Below are positions 12,612 to 23,741 of a stretch of 64,000 nt of DNA, piece by piece; the stretch's first letter is position 1; every line of letters begins with the position of its first letter. The notes below the pieces were generated by a model that saw nothing but the letters and a program-made list of their open reading frames with translations, did not search any database and was not told the origin of the DNA. Source of the stretch: Apophysomyces variabilis (taxonomy: Eukaryota > Mucoromycota > Mucoromycetes > Mucorales > Mucoraceae); assembly GCA_002749535.1 (NCBI GenBank), contig MZZL01000400.1, positions 186,001-250,000 of the forward strand, written 5' to 3'. The translations under genes were made by a program, and so were the position numbers.

Positions 12612-14647
12612 ATCAATGACAACTAAAAACGATAAAATGCCAACAGACCTTAGCAGCTCGTGGAGAGAATTTCGTGACAAGCACCCTCAGATGCAACAAG
12701 CGCCCAACACACAACTAAGATCATCTGATGTATTGTCAGAAGCTTGTGTATTGCTGGCCACATGCTATTCAAACAATATAGTCGAAAATTTCGAAACTCG
12801 GGTGCGTTCATTTGTTGAACATAAGCTGTCAGTAGCGTTTCCGGTATGTATCGTGTTTTGGTATATCTGAACTAAGTTTCATCGTATATAGAATATGAAT
12901 AAAACTGAGATACAAAATATTGCATCGAAATATGCCTTCGAACGCATTGCTGGTGGATCCCCTCAATGGCCTAATCTGATTGAACCGGATTTGCCTTTAG
13001 TGGCTATTGTCGATAAGATTTGTGATGATTTAGAGGCACTGACGCCTAAGCCTGCAACGCAGCAAGCCATATCGGCATCTCCTGGCGCGTATATTCCGAC
13101 GTTAAAATACATCCTGTCTTCCTATGAAGAAGAGCATAAGATCGTTGCTGCTTCCGAAAAAGTTCTAGTGATACAACTCTGCCTCGTCTTTTCTTGATTT
13201 CACCAAAATCAAGTTGCAAGTGGCGTTTTGTTTCAATAAACGCCAAACTTTTGGCAAGTCTGTTATCCATTCGAGAACCAACACAGCCGAGCGAATACCC
13301 ACGAGTATTTCTTGAAGCGCTTGATCTTACTCGTTTCGGATTTAATAGGTATGGGAAATAGCGATAGTTACCTTTAATTTCAAACACTCACTCTGTGTTA
13401 ATATATACGTACAGCCTGGGGAGATTTTACCGGGGATGGAAATCATCGTTTCGCATGCAGAATTCTTTCTGATGGATTTGCAGTAAATCTAGTGTTTGCA
13501 AGAAAACAAAAGGAAAAGGTGCCGGCAACGGAAATTGACCTCGAGGACTTTACCATTGATGAAGTCGAGCAGTGGTTCGAACCGTGGGCCGTGGATCCGG
13601 GGTTGAATCAAATATACACAGCTGCAGACGGTAGTGGCTCACAAGGCATCAAGTACGCCGCGTGTCGACAAAAGAGTATTATGCCATGACTGGCTCTACG
13701 CGGAGAGCGAAGCAACTCCAAAAACGAAAGGATGCGGCGGGTATCACTCGTATCGAGACTGGTTTAGAGAGTTGTAAAACAGCATCATCAGAGCAACATC
13801 ATCAGTTCGTGGAGTGCTTCGCCCAGAATTTTCCAGTATTGACAGCTTTTTACGGGCCCGGCATGGCTGAGAAGCGTTTCCACAATTACCAAGGAGTACA
13901 ACGTGCTCGTGAAGAGCTCGTTAATGTGTTAGTCAATGGTGGAAAAAAGTACTGCAAGCAGCGGCAAAGAAAGACTCGAAAGAATAGACGAAAGAGGAAG
14001 AAAAAGACTTTGAAACGGCGAGAACAAAAGAAGCTGAAATGTCGATAAGGGTCAGAGACTAAGTGCAAAGTACTGAAATAAGTGATATTAACAAAATTTT
14101 CTAACCTAGGCTACAAGAGTCTGGAATCAGATCAACGCAAAATAAACCGCACCCAAGCACAAGGAAATGGCATCCAAAGGCATTTCAAGCAAGCAAATAA
14201 AATACCATTAATTGTATTTGGATCAGCAATGTTTGGTAAGAGTGGACATGCGTCAAGAAAGGGCAAGCGTGCTGCGCTAGTCAACACCTGTTGGAAAATG
14301 CTAAAGAGAAGAGAAAGGAGAGGGGAATTGATTGCAACAACAGTCGATGAATTTTACACGTCTCAGGTTTGTTGTCTTTTGCTTCGTATGTACCCTCATG
14401 GTTTATCTATAGGTGTGCAACAGCTGCCTTCAGAGAGGGCTGGAGAAAGTCACCACATCCGATTCTGTGTCCCACCATGGTGTAGTAGTTTGCAAACACT
14501 GCCGTACACTATGGCAACGGGACATTAATTCGGCAAAAAAACATGTTCTATATTGCAAACTCGGTTTGGCGCGGACAAGGTCGCCCCATAGAATTCTGCC
14601 GTCCGGCTAAAAACGATATCGCCACTACGAATGTGGTTTCCTCGTAA

Positions 14648-15084
14648 CGAAGATTTAGATTTATACGTCTCGAACGGTAAGTTCAAAACTTTAAATTCAC
14701 ATTTTTCTAACTACTGGACTTTTCACCTTGTCCAACCTTTTCTTGTGCATATCATCTGGGTAAATAAGAGATTATTATATTGGGGAAGCAATGTTCTCAC
14801 AAGCCCTTTATCTATATCATTTCCAGTTGACGCAAACTATTTCTCTAAACAACGCAAATTGTTATGCAATAAACAGTAGCTTTATCTGCAGCTTGGCAAC
14901 CATGGAAACGATCTAGTAAATTGTCATGGAAAAGCAGTGGAGAACTTCAAAAGAACGACATGAACGACGCTGTCGAATTGTAGGAATAAATGGTGGACGG
15001 TACATGCAGAAGTACAGATTATACAGAAGCAAAAGGTAATCATAGCGATCAAATACTTGGGGAGAACTTGCATCTCGTTTTCCT
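14648..15084. other. Intergenic region downstream of the Fanzor gene
   Basis: No gene recognised. In known Fanzor systems the guide RNA is produced from sequence at or beyond the 3' end of the nuclease gene, so this is where one would look. I cannot identify a guide scaffold or an element end by eye. Confidence 0.4.
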
Positions 15085-16955
15085 TCAAATCGCCAATGGT
15101 TGCTGGTATCTTACAATGTCATTTTCATGCTCAGCTTGGTGTAACCATCGAGCCATGGCATAAATCAACTTTTGATGGGTCTGCTTGATGTTTTCTGAGA
15201 CGTTGTCAGAGACAAAGAAATCCTAATGGTATGCTCATCGTAAATAACAGTAAAGAGTAAAGAAAACAAGATCCTTGTTCCTTCCTTACCCAGTGGTGGA
15301 CACTCTGAGGTAAGATCACGTAGTACGCATCATCGTTCCATCCAGTACGGTCAGGTGCGTCATCGCTCTGCACGCTTAGTGTTCGCCATGGGTCCCATTC
15401 ACCATCAATCCAGAATGTTCGGGAGAGACGCACATGCCAACCCTGATATTCGTGATTGGTCTGAAGCACTTCCGGTCGGAAGGGAATCGCATCCTTGCCA
15501 AACATCAATGGGCATTGGCGCTGATACCATCGCGTGGTCAGCTTGCGTGATACAATGCTTGAACGCCATAAGGGGGGAGCTGTTTGCCAGTAGGCGTATT
15601 CGGTACAGACCTGCCATTGCCAGGCACGATCCTCCGATTTCAGATCGTTATACGCAGGTGAACGAGGGTCGTGCGTATCAAGACATTCATTGACGGAAGG
15701 TGAGTTCGAACATGTTCTCTTCACTTCCTTCCGAATATATTTGGCATAGACATCAATATAGTCTTCCACATTGTGGGCATTGTGGAATAAAGAGCAGAAA
15801 TTCTTAACAAAAGGGTTATCGTCTGGAGTCATTGCTTGCCATAAACCCAAAGGATACGTCAAGACTAATTTCCAATCCGTACTTACTCGGTTAGTTGTGA
15901 CGCTGTAAGCTGCATACTTCCTTACGTTCCGCAAAATCATCATCGTGTTCGAGATCAGCTACACCGAATTTCTCCTTTAGTTTGTTTTTCAATTTTGAAT
16001 GGGGATGGAAGAATAGGATTTTATCCACATATTCAATAACCCTTCGTACGGCTTGAACGCAGTGATGTGGAGCGTATGTCTCCACTGCGGTGAAGTATTG
16101 GTAAAAGTTGTATCGCATTTCGACAGGTGCAGAAGAGGGTACCGCAGCAAACACGATATCCGGATATTTTTCTCGCATCCATGCAGCAAGATTTCCGCTG
16201 TAGCTACCACCATAGACAATCCATTTTGTTTGTGGTGCAGGGGGAACTTCTATCGGTAGCTTTGGGTTTTGTTTACTAACTTTGTCCTACATGTCTTCTT
16301 CGTTCCCATGTTTACCTTGGCTTCCCTGATAATCGCAGCCATATCTTCCAGTGCCTGTGCAGTGGTTAACGTCTTCAAATACTTGACGGAGAGGTCCTAA
16401 AGAGAATCAGTGTTAAGCAAGTCTAACCATGTTCATTGTCAGGGTCAAGGTACAAACTTCTCCAGGTTGGGACTGGCCATAGCATCGATGTTCCATCACC
16501 ACGACGATGCCATTTAATTCTTGCGCCAAGAGAGCCATGGATGAATTCGTTACGTATATTGCACGGGGATCAGCGGCCATTTCACCAGCATTGTATACTT
16601 AAAGATGTCAGATTCCGATTCTCTTTCGTTCTTTTTCCCAAGGTAACTTACAAATCACCGGACCACCGGGCTTATAAAAATCAGCGTTTGCCCAGTAACG
16701 ATGTTTGAAAGTGGCTGAACTCGGATCGAAGTGGTCGACAGGTTGATCGAAAAAGAATGGTCCATAGCGCTTGTCAACGTCAACCGATGCTGTGTTCAAA
16801 ACCCGGTTTCTGACGATGAATAAGGTTCTTAGAGATGTACAAACTGTGCTCGTCCTATGTTACCTATGCAAGCGTTTTCCTGGAACAAATAGTGCCGAAC
16901 ATGAGTATGCGTAAGCGAATAGACAAAGAAGACCCAAGAACTGTTTCTTATACAT
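15085..16955 (-). CDS. Secreted serine carboxypeptidase, peptidase family S28 (Pro-X carboxypeptidase-like)
   Basis: Family S28 enzymes cleave after proline at peptide ends in lysosomes/vacuoles or outside the cell. The start MYKKQFLGLLCLFAYAYSCS is a typical signal peptide, and the stop is at 15085. After the first intron comes the S28 hallmark FFFDQPVDHFDPSSATFKHR. The nucleophile motif is GGSYSGNLAAWMREKYP (GxSxG), near 16190. The C-terminal part has WIDGEWDPWRTLS (probable catalytic Asp) and the catalytic His in LPQSVHHW. An intron follows the HHW codons, and the last exon reads DFFVSDNVSENIKQTHQ. The triad appears complete. There are at least five introns. Either a secreted protease or a vacuolar enzyme is possible. 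Confidence 0.88.
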
Positions 16956-17882
16956 GAATGAAGAACGAAAGAAAGAGCCAAAGAGCGGAGACGGGCAGCA
17001 ATGTAGGAGAAGAAAAGAGAAGAGCCCTGTGATATTCATCCTCAGTTTTCCATATTTGTAAGATTTTGCCTAATACAAGTCATCGGATTGCATTGCTTCG
17101 TTCCTGACCCAAAACCGGGGCCTTGGTAACCCATTGGTCATAGATACTCCTTTGTAAGTCCGTTTTCACACACGCACATAAGCTTCGTATCTACCCGTAA
17201 GTCTTTGCCTGCGCTGAGGATGCGTTGTTGCATACTCGAAGAGCCACATAAATTTCTCGTTATTGCAGATGCTTGTCAAAGCATGTATAAGAATGACGGA
17301 TAGGGCCTTCAAAATCACTCAACCCTAAGCTAATGGACGCTTCCACTGATTCTATTCATCGTACTCTCATTTCCGCAGAAACTGTTGTCAGACTTGTCTT
17401 ATTAATTCAATAGCAACCACGAGCATTATTTGGAGTACGATAGGGAGAAGATCAGATACGAATTAATGCACCACAGCCGGGATTGCCTGCAGCTCCCGCG
17501 AACTATCTTTCGCAAGTACTGTGCATGTAAGCGCAGCTCCTGGATCCCGTTACGCACTGAGCCACTGAATCATAATCGTTTATATATTATTATATTTGAC
17601 TGTGTACAAAACGAGCAATTTTTTTTAAGAAAAAGAAAGAGATAGCACAAAAATGTCTTACATGCCGAGCGAAGCGAATAGCGGAGACAGTGAGCCGCTT
17701 AAAGTATTTGCGGATACTATGTATCATTGTGGATAAAGGAGTAACCTAGACATCAAGACTATATACGGAAAAAAGAAGTTAGATAATGTCAATAAGCGTA
17801 AATTCACATGATTTAATTTCGTAGATAGTAGGCTACAAGCATTTCAACCCATAATTCAGCATTTACAAGGCTTATATGCCAA
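16956..17882. other. Intergenic region upstream of the S28 peptidase gene
   Basis: About 0.9 kb. It holds the promoter of the S28 gene and the 3' side of the next minus-strand gene. No coding motif, RNA gene or repeat recognised. Confidence 0.5.
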
Positions 17883-19074
17883 TTATATGAATTTCCACTT
17901 AATGGGGATGCTTCCATGGCTAAAGTCTCCAAGTTTTTCAAATGCTACACAATTGGATATAAAAGATAGTGTTAGTTTGGTTAGAATGAATGAGGAAGGT
18001 CTATTGTTACCAGCAGGACTTAGATCGAGACCAGCTAAACAAAAGCAAAAAGAGAAGGCAATAATAAGTTCGACTTCCCAGTCTACGCTGTGCACTTTAC
18101 CCTCTTGACATGTGTTACAGCCATCCACAATCGTCACTTGTACTTTATCGCCATTAGGTCCAGTAACCTCTGCTTGTTTTCCGCAGTTTGGATTGTTCTT
18201 GCCTGTCTCTCCCATCTGTTTCGTATTCAGTGCTGCTACGAGGTCCGAATTCTTGTACTGTTTCCCACAGCTGCTTGCTCTTGTCTCAACGTCATAAAAC
18301 GTGCCGGTGCCTCTTGAGTAGCCATCATTCTCGTCAGGAGCCACTCCGGCAAGCCTGATGCCTCTACGGTTATCGATCGGACGGGGGTTCGTGTTACTGG
18401 TTCCTGCTCCGTTTACATCAGCACCAGATACGTAACCAGGTAAATTCGAACCGCTACTAGCAACATTGCCATCCATTGTATTGGCTTGCTGCTGCTGCTG
18501 CTGTAAGTTATCATCTGCAGCTGAAAAAGCGGCCGCACGATTAGGAAGGATGATACCACCTTCCTCATTGTATTTCAAAACGCTGCCTCCAGGCCCGCTT
18601 CCTGGACTGCTGCCTCCACTGCTGTCCGCGGCGCTCATTTGAAGAGGTGGATTATACGCACCGGCCATAAACGCAGCAGGTATGTTCGGGCTATTGCGTA
18701 AAGCTTGTCCGTAATTGTCGTAGAACGCGCGGTTGGGTTGGCCGTACATGTCGTAATAATTGTTTGCAGGCTGATTATAGGGTACATATCTTGAAGCATC
18801 ATATCCTCCTCCTCCTTCTCCCATCGGATTAGGATAAGCCGGTTGTCCTTGCGGAGGATAGTCTGTTATTCATTATCTATCCGTAAGTATATTTGATCAA
18901 TGACCAAAAGTCTTAACTGCTGTTAGCCTGGGCAATTCGTGGGTTTGGATTAGCGTTGGCAAAGGCTTTGCTAGGATGATGGTGGTAGAACATATCGTTC
19001 GGAAAGGTGCGGTCAACTGCCAAACACAAGCCGAAAAAACATGCTGCCATGCATGCACCGTATATACGCAACAT
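17883..19074 (-). CDS. Secreted double-psi beta-barrel (expansin/barwin-like) protein
   Basis: The start MLRIYGACMAACFFGLCLAV is a signal peptide. A low-complexity linker rich in Asn, Gly, Pro, Tyr and Gln (including a Q run near 18490) spans about 170 residues. The C-terminal domain has GTGTFYDVETRASSCGKQY, LVAALNTKQM, NCGKQAEVTGPNGDKVQVTI and VDGCNTCQEG. After two short introns it ends DLSPAAFEKLGDFSHGSIPI then KWKFI. That is the DPBB fold of RlpA/barwin/expansin-like proteins, with a conserved Asp in VDGC and DLSP. Fungal members are secreted and bind or loosen cell wall polymers. No catalytic claim is made. The intron joining the signal exon to the linker (about 18923-18865) is inferred from the frame and one plausible splice pair. 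Confidence 0.8.
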
Positions 19075-19292
19075 ACTATCAAGTGGATAAGGACAGCAAC
19101 AGAAACTAGAAAAGATGGAATTCTTTTTATTCTCTTTCCAGGGTAAAATAAAAAAGAGAGCATGGGTTAATGATCCCATCACTTCAAGTGTTTCACTCGA
19201 AAGAGATCGGTCAGGATGCAGCGAGAAACCCTTGTTTCGTCAAAAACCGATGTACTGTATACTAATCATTATTGGTACATCTTCTTGGGTAA

Positions 19293-20913
19293 TTAGTATA
19301 TTCCTAAGCATTGCAGATGAGTCAAAGAATAGCTTATGCGATATAACAATAGACTTACCAGGAATGATTCTATACTTCACAATGCTACAGTACTTGTCCC
19401 AATCTTCCCCGTATTTCGCCTGACACTTGTGGTGGTCTCTTCTTTCACGATGTAAGAGCAAAACAGCAAAGTAAATAGCATAGAAATAGGGGATCACAGA
19501 GCCAAATCCGCAGGGGAGACACCAGGATAAGGCCATCAACCAATCGCCGAGGTAATTAATATGTCTTGATGTGCCCCACCAGCCTGAAATGAGGAGTTTT
19601 GTACCTGTCTTCGTCTGGATGTACTTAAGGTCTTTTTTTAAACATAAGTATTAAGCATTTAACACTGGACAGGTACATCTTACGTTTCACGTTGGGACCC
19701 TCGGGGTTATTGCGGAATTCGTTCTTCTGTGAGTTGGCACTTCTGAAAATGTAATAACCAAGGAGGTTGAGGGCAAAAATAAAGGCAAGCTCATAATAGC
19801 TCAGATCACGAGGGAAGTCGACCAGATATCGAGCTTGGAGCGTGTAGGTCATAGGTAACCAACTGTATAGACCAAAGGCAAGCATGAATCCGAAGCCGTC
19901 TATGGTTCAGATTATTAACAAAGTGCGTTTGGAAATCTATGTCTTCCGATCGTACCAGTCGTGATATCCATCGTCGTCAGTACTGCATCTTCATTCCACA
20001 AAGAATCAATAATGTACCATCCCTGGAATAGTTGAACGATGATCATAGAGTTTGTGACGCGTTGAAGATCCACGTATTGTTTCGCGGCAAAGCATAAATT
20101 AAGGACGAACCATCCAATAATACCAGGGCGAAGCTCAGTGAAAAACTTAATATCAAAATCGCCAATGCGAGGGTTCAATTCTCTGCCGATCATAAACTAG
20201 ATGTGCATAGGTTAATTGCCCGTTATAACTGAATCTCAAAACTCACATCATACAAGACGTTGCCCGTGTTGCCGCCAAGCGCAAGAAGTGCACCTTTTCT
20301 AAAGCTACGGATATAGACAAAGGTTGCTACTGCGTAACTAACAGCAATGGATGCAACGGTAAGACCAATCCAGTGGTCATAGACAAATAAAAGTGGTTGA
20401 AGACCAATGTCCTTAAGGAAGAAGAGACCGAGAAAAATGGTGTTGTGGAAGGACTTGAAACCTGTTAAGATGTTAATTCAATTGAACGTGGAAAAACTAA
20501 ATATAATAACACATACCATTCAACTTGTATCGAAGCCGTTCACCGTTTCTCAGTAATGTGCCCTTTGCGATGTCACCAGGTAGGATAATAGCGAATGCGA
20601 CCAATAAAGCGACAAAGGCGATATAAACGAGAAATGCGGTGGGATCGTACAAAGTTTTAACGTATTCGGCAGAAAATAAGTGCGAGAAGTAGGTTTTATA
20701 GTCGTCTAGGAGTAGTTGCGAAGGATAGCCGGTCGCATTGCAACAGACCGCAAAGAACATGACCAACAAAGGAAGGGCCGTACACATGCCGAAAGCACCT
20801 GGTACGCCAAGGAACTCATAGTGAGTCGTTCTTGGGTTCAATTCTTCCTCAGTATTGGATGAGGCTGCCTTCGTTGCCGTTGGCATCTCTTTTGCCTTTT
20901 CCGTGGAAGCCAT
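19293..20913 (-). CDS. ERG24: Delta(14)-sterol reductase (ERG24 / lamin B receptor family)
   Basis: Reduces the C14-15 double bond of sterol intermediates in ergosterol synthesis, in the ER membrane. After a short Ser/Thr-rich start ([15 protein letters not shown]) come [13 protein letters not shown] and many hydrophobic segments. Family motifs are [20 protein letters not shown] and [15 protein letters not shown], then a C-terminal [18 protein letters not shown] and YRIIPGIY at the stop (19293). The last two codons lie in a tiny exon after an intron whose acceptor is at 19304. About six short introns. The reading could also start at an ATG 36 nt upstream (20949, MGCSGSWFSGFS); 20913 was preferred because the downstream start resembles family N-termini. 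Confidence 0.92.
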
Positions 20914-21115
20914 GCTAAAACCGGAAAACCATGACCCTGAGCATCCCAACAGGCCAAAATTTATACATGTATTTCATGCGGACCTTAAACTGATCCTCGC
21001 TTAGTTTACTGCAGCCTTTTTCTCGGTCAAACTATCCGACTTAAGCGGAGGCATCAACCGATGGTTAAGGGGGAGAATATCGTTTATATCGACGAAATAA
21101 AAATTAGTTGTTTGA

Positions 21116-22850
21116 TTATCCACTACCAGTCTCATCATAGAGTTTACGCTTTTTAGCTAGTATGGCAATTTCTTTTTAAATGATATTCTGAAAGGATCGC
21201 GCAGTGTAAGCACTTACCATCTCTCAAAACTGAATAGGCAGCATTGATATTTTTAAATTCTCTATTTGCTCTTGCCTTCTCTTCTGCATCACTATAACGA
21301 TCGGGATGATGTTTCATTGCCAAGCTGATATGCTAACAGTAAGAAGGAAAATTTATTGCAGTTCCATTCACTTACCCGCGAAAAGCGCCTTGAATATCGG
21401 CCTTTGTCGCACTAGGATCGATACCCAGAGTACGATAATAGCCTTTTGGATCCTTATCCAAAGTTCGACTTCGTGTCCATGCTTTAGTCGATTCAGCACG
21501 TTGATAATTCTGTTCCTCTTTCCAGTCGTTGAACCTTCTTTGCTCTTCAAAAGCATCGAAAGCTCGTATCCAGTCATCATCCCATAACTTGGGGTCTTGC
21601 GCTTGGTTCCTTATCTCATAATGTCGAATACTGTCCCGTATGCGTAGAGAAACAAGAGGAAAATACATGGTTAGCAGGGAAATTGCCGCTGTAGGTAAAA
21701 CAACGCCAGCCTAAATTCACTCGAAACAAAGGAAGAGATTATGATTACCATTGTCCTAAAAGATTAATCATATCATCTTACCCAGAAAGATCCGCTGAGA
21801 CCTCCCCAACCGACACCACCCGCTGCAGCTGTGATAGCAGCCGTGCCTAATGCGGAGACAACAGCAGCTCTTTCCCAATTGTAGATCTTTAGGCCTCCCG
21901 TGCTCAAGTCTGCAGCGCTAATGAACGTTCTGAGATGGCGCCCGAGATAATTGATCGTATAAACATAAGCAGGATAATACACTGGTGATACTTGAACGTC
22001 GAGAAGTGTAACACTGACCCTCAGTAGACGTGTCTGATCAGCGGAATAAGTGGTCCGTAAAAAATCATCTGCCAACGCTTCTTCTTTTGCCTGAATGTAA
22101 GATTTCGCGAAACGCAAGGCTGTAGTGGGATAAACTGTATATGGATCGATTTTACGTTGAATTCCGCGATATTCTGAACCGAGATCAGGGTAACTAGGAC
22201 GATCCAAGACAGAAGGCGAAAATGGTATTGCGCTTTGCAGGCATGTATGGCTACGAAGGCAGTTGACAAAACCACGCCGATACTTCTGTGAAGCGTATAC
22301 TTGGAGATCTGGATGGCCTAAAGGGTGATACTCTCGGGAAAAGCTAAACTGCTGTGGTATCCATGCCCACTCTGTCTCCCAATACATTTCCTGTTTCTTG
22401 GTTGCAGTATTATAACGTGTCTTTGTCACTGTTTGGCCCTGGAAGAGTTCGCGTCAAGGGCGATTTTAACCTATCATTTTACACTTTTACCACTTGAGCC
22501 TGTTGAATCACCGAGTGAACTCTGCAAGACACCACCCAGAACGGAAGAAACAATTCTTCAGGTGGCCCTGCTCTTGATATAGGAACTGAAAAAAATCCAT
22601 GACTGTGGTACGTATCAAACGCCTGCCGGAACAAACAACAAAGTAAAAGAAAGTGTTATTCGCCGAAGCATGTAATTCTTTTGGATTGTGGCACCTTCTC
22701 GGCAGCTTTAATATCATGCACAAAGGGAATGACTTTTAGTTTGTCCGTGCGAGGACCTTGGTTCGATGCGGTTGACCATTTCCGCGTGAGTGATCGCAAG
22801 GCAATGGCATTGCATTGTAACCACTTTTGCTTGCAAAGCACTGAAAGCAT
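21116..22850 (-). CDS. Mitochondrial-type membrane protein with C-terminal J-domain
   Basis: The N-terminus MLSVLCKQKWLQCNAIALRS then LTRKWSTAS is basic and amphipathic, as in mitochondrial presequences. It continues KLKVIPFVHDIKAAEK, joined across an intron to AFDTYHSHGFFSVPISRAGP and LPFWVVSCRVHS. A central domain has VYYPAYVYTINYLGRHL and two hydrophobic segments (AAVVSALGTAAITAAAGG; VVLPTAAISLLTMYFPLV). The C-terminal J-domain is YYRTLGIDPSATKADIQGAF, then LAMKHHPDRYSD with the HPD triad, then FKNINAAYSVLRD. The last exon reads KKRKLYDETGSG and stops at 21116. J-domains stimulate Hsp70 ATPase, so a role beside mitochondrial Hsp70 or in membrane-bound folding is inferred. I do not recognise a named gene. 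Confidence 0.82.
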
Positions 22851-23741
22851 GAGCGTGAATGCAGTTCCTCCGTAGACAAAGACACAATATAGGTATTTAT
22901 ACCACTGACTGTTGGAGTTGGGTCTTGATCAACTGCGACCCAAACCGAGTGTCTATGTATGGCCGAAGTCGGGAATTTTGATCACCTCTGTATAGAGGAT
23001 TAAATCCCCTCTTAACGTACCAAGATCCTGCTAGAAAGATACACGAAACCCATTGAAAACATTGTACGCAAGGTAAAAGCATCTTACAGGGGTCATTGAG
23101 AATTCTATGCAGTATACCATATGTAATAACGTATTCAAACAAATCATTGGCAGATACTATTGTTGTATGCTGGTTTCGTTTGGACGAAGAAAAGAAAGAT
23201 TCCTTAGACCTGTTTAAGTGCTGTGGCCGTTTCATCTTTGAGATGGAAAAAGTACCATATCATTGGGATTGCATGTCATTTTCCCATATGGCGATTACAG
23301 CATTGACAGCACGCGGAGATAGCGGCTGAGTACAAGTTGAGCAATAAACAGTGCAGCACTTTGAAACATTTGTCGGAGAAAAAGCCCATCGGTTTAGTAA
23401 GGTGTTACTGGTTAGAAAAGATAAACCTAACAGTAGCAGCAAAGATTATTAAACAAAACCACTTTATGGTATAGCCAGCTAATATACCAAATATTATCAT
23501 ACTGATTTCTATTCTATAATTGAGTTCATTCATGTGGAAACACAAAAGGATGATACGCTTTTCGGTAGCCGTAAAGATGCTGTAATGCCGCGGGAAAAAT
23601 CACGATAAAGGTCGGAAAACCATTCAGCCGAATGGAGCGGAAAGAGTAAAAAAAAAAAAAAATTCGATCGACGTACTTACAAATGGGAAAATAATCTTCC
23701 TCTCTTTCCGCTAAAGAAGAAAAGATCGTTTTTAACCTGTC
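22851..23741. other. Divergent intergenic region, no supported gene
   Basis: Shared upstream region of the J-protein (minus) and the Zn2Cys6 factor (plus). Minus-strand open stretches at 22897-23235 and 23260-23442 contain a CSTCTQPLSP motif but no convincing splice plan or family. A poly(A) run lies at 23648-23661. Confidence 0.5.

Larger units (their letters stand above)
10862..14647 (+). pseudogene. Fanzor (eukaryotic TnpB-like RuvC nuclease), apparently frameshifted
   Basis: Fanzors are eukaryotic homologues of transposon TnpB and act as RNA-guided DNA nucleases. N-terminal zinc-knuckle-like repeats are visible near 11385 (CNSCG..CP) and 11628 (CPACGSTEHRSTRAKSCP). A helical region follows (TQLFVNQYILDH, ATCYSNNIVENF, KWRFVSINAK). 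RuvC-I is WAVDPGLNQIYTAADG, with Asp at 13594. A basic bridge (GGKKYCKQRQRKTRKNRRKR) precedes PLIVFGSAMFG. The alternative RuvC-II Glu is in VDEFYTSQVC at 14349. The zinc ribbon is CNSC/CKHC (14416-14502), and RuvC-III is WQRDINSAKK with Asp at 14521. The tail continues as VWRGQGRPIEFCRP in another frame. Frame breaks appear at the A5 run 13157-13161, the exon junction 13352-13429, near 13647, at the stop 14046 and at the A7 run 14535-14541. A scaffold gap also interrupts it. The exon at 10862 as the true start is uncertain. Family call strong; coding integrity doubtful. Confidence 0.8.

Noticed and set aside
11829..12870. ORFs spanning the N-run
   Set aside because: They consist mostly of unknown residues; only the flanks were used.
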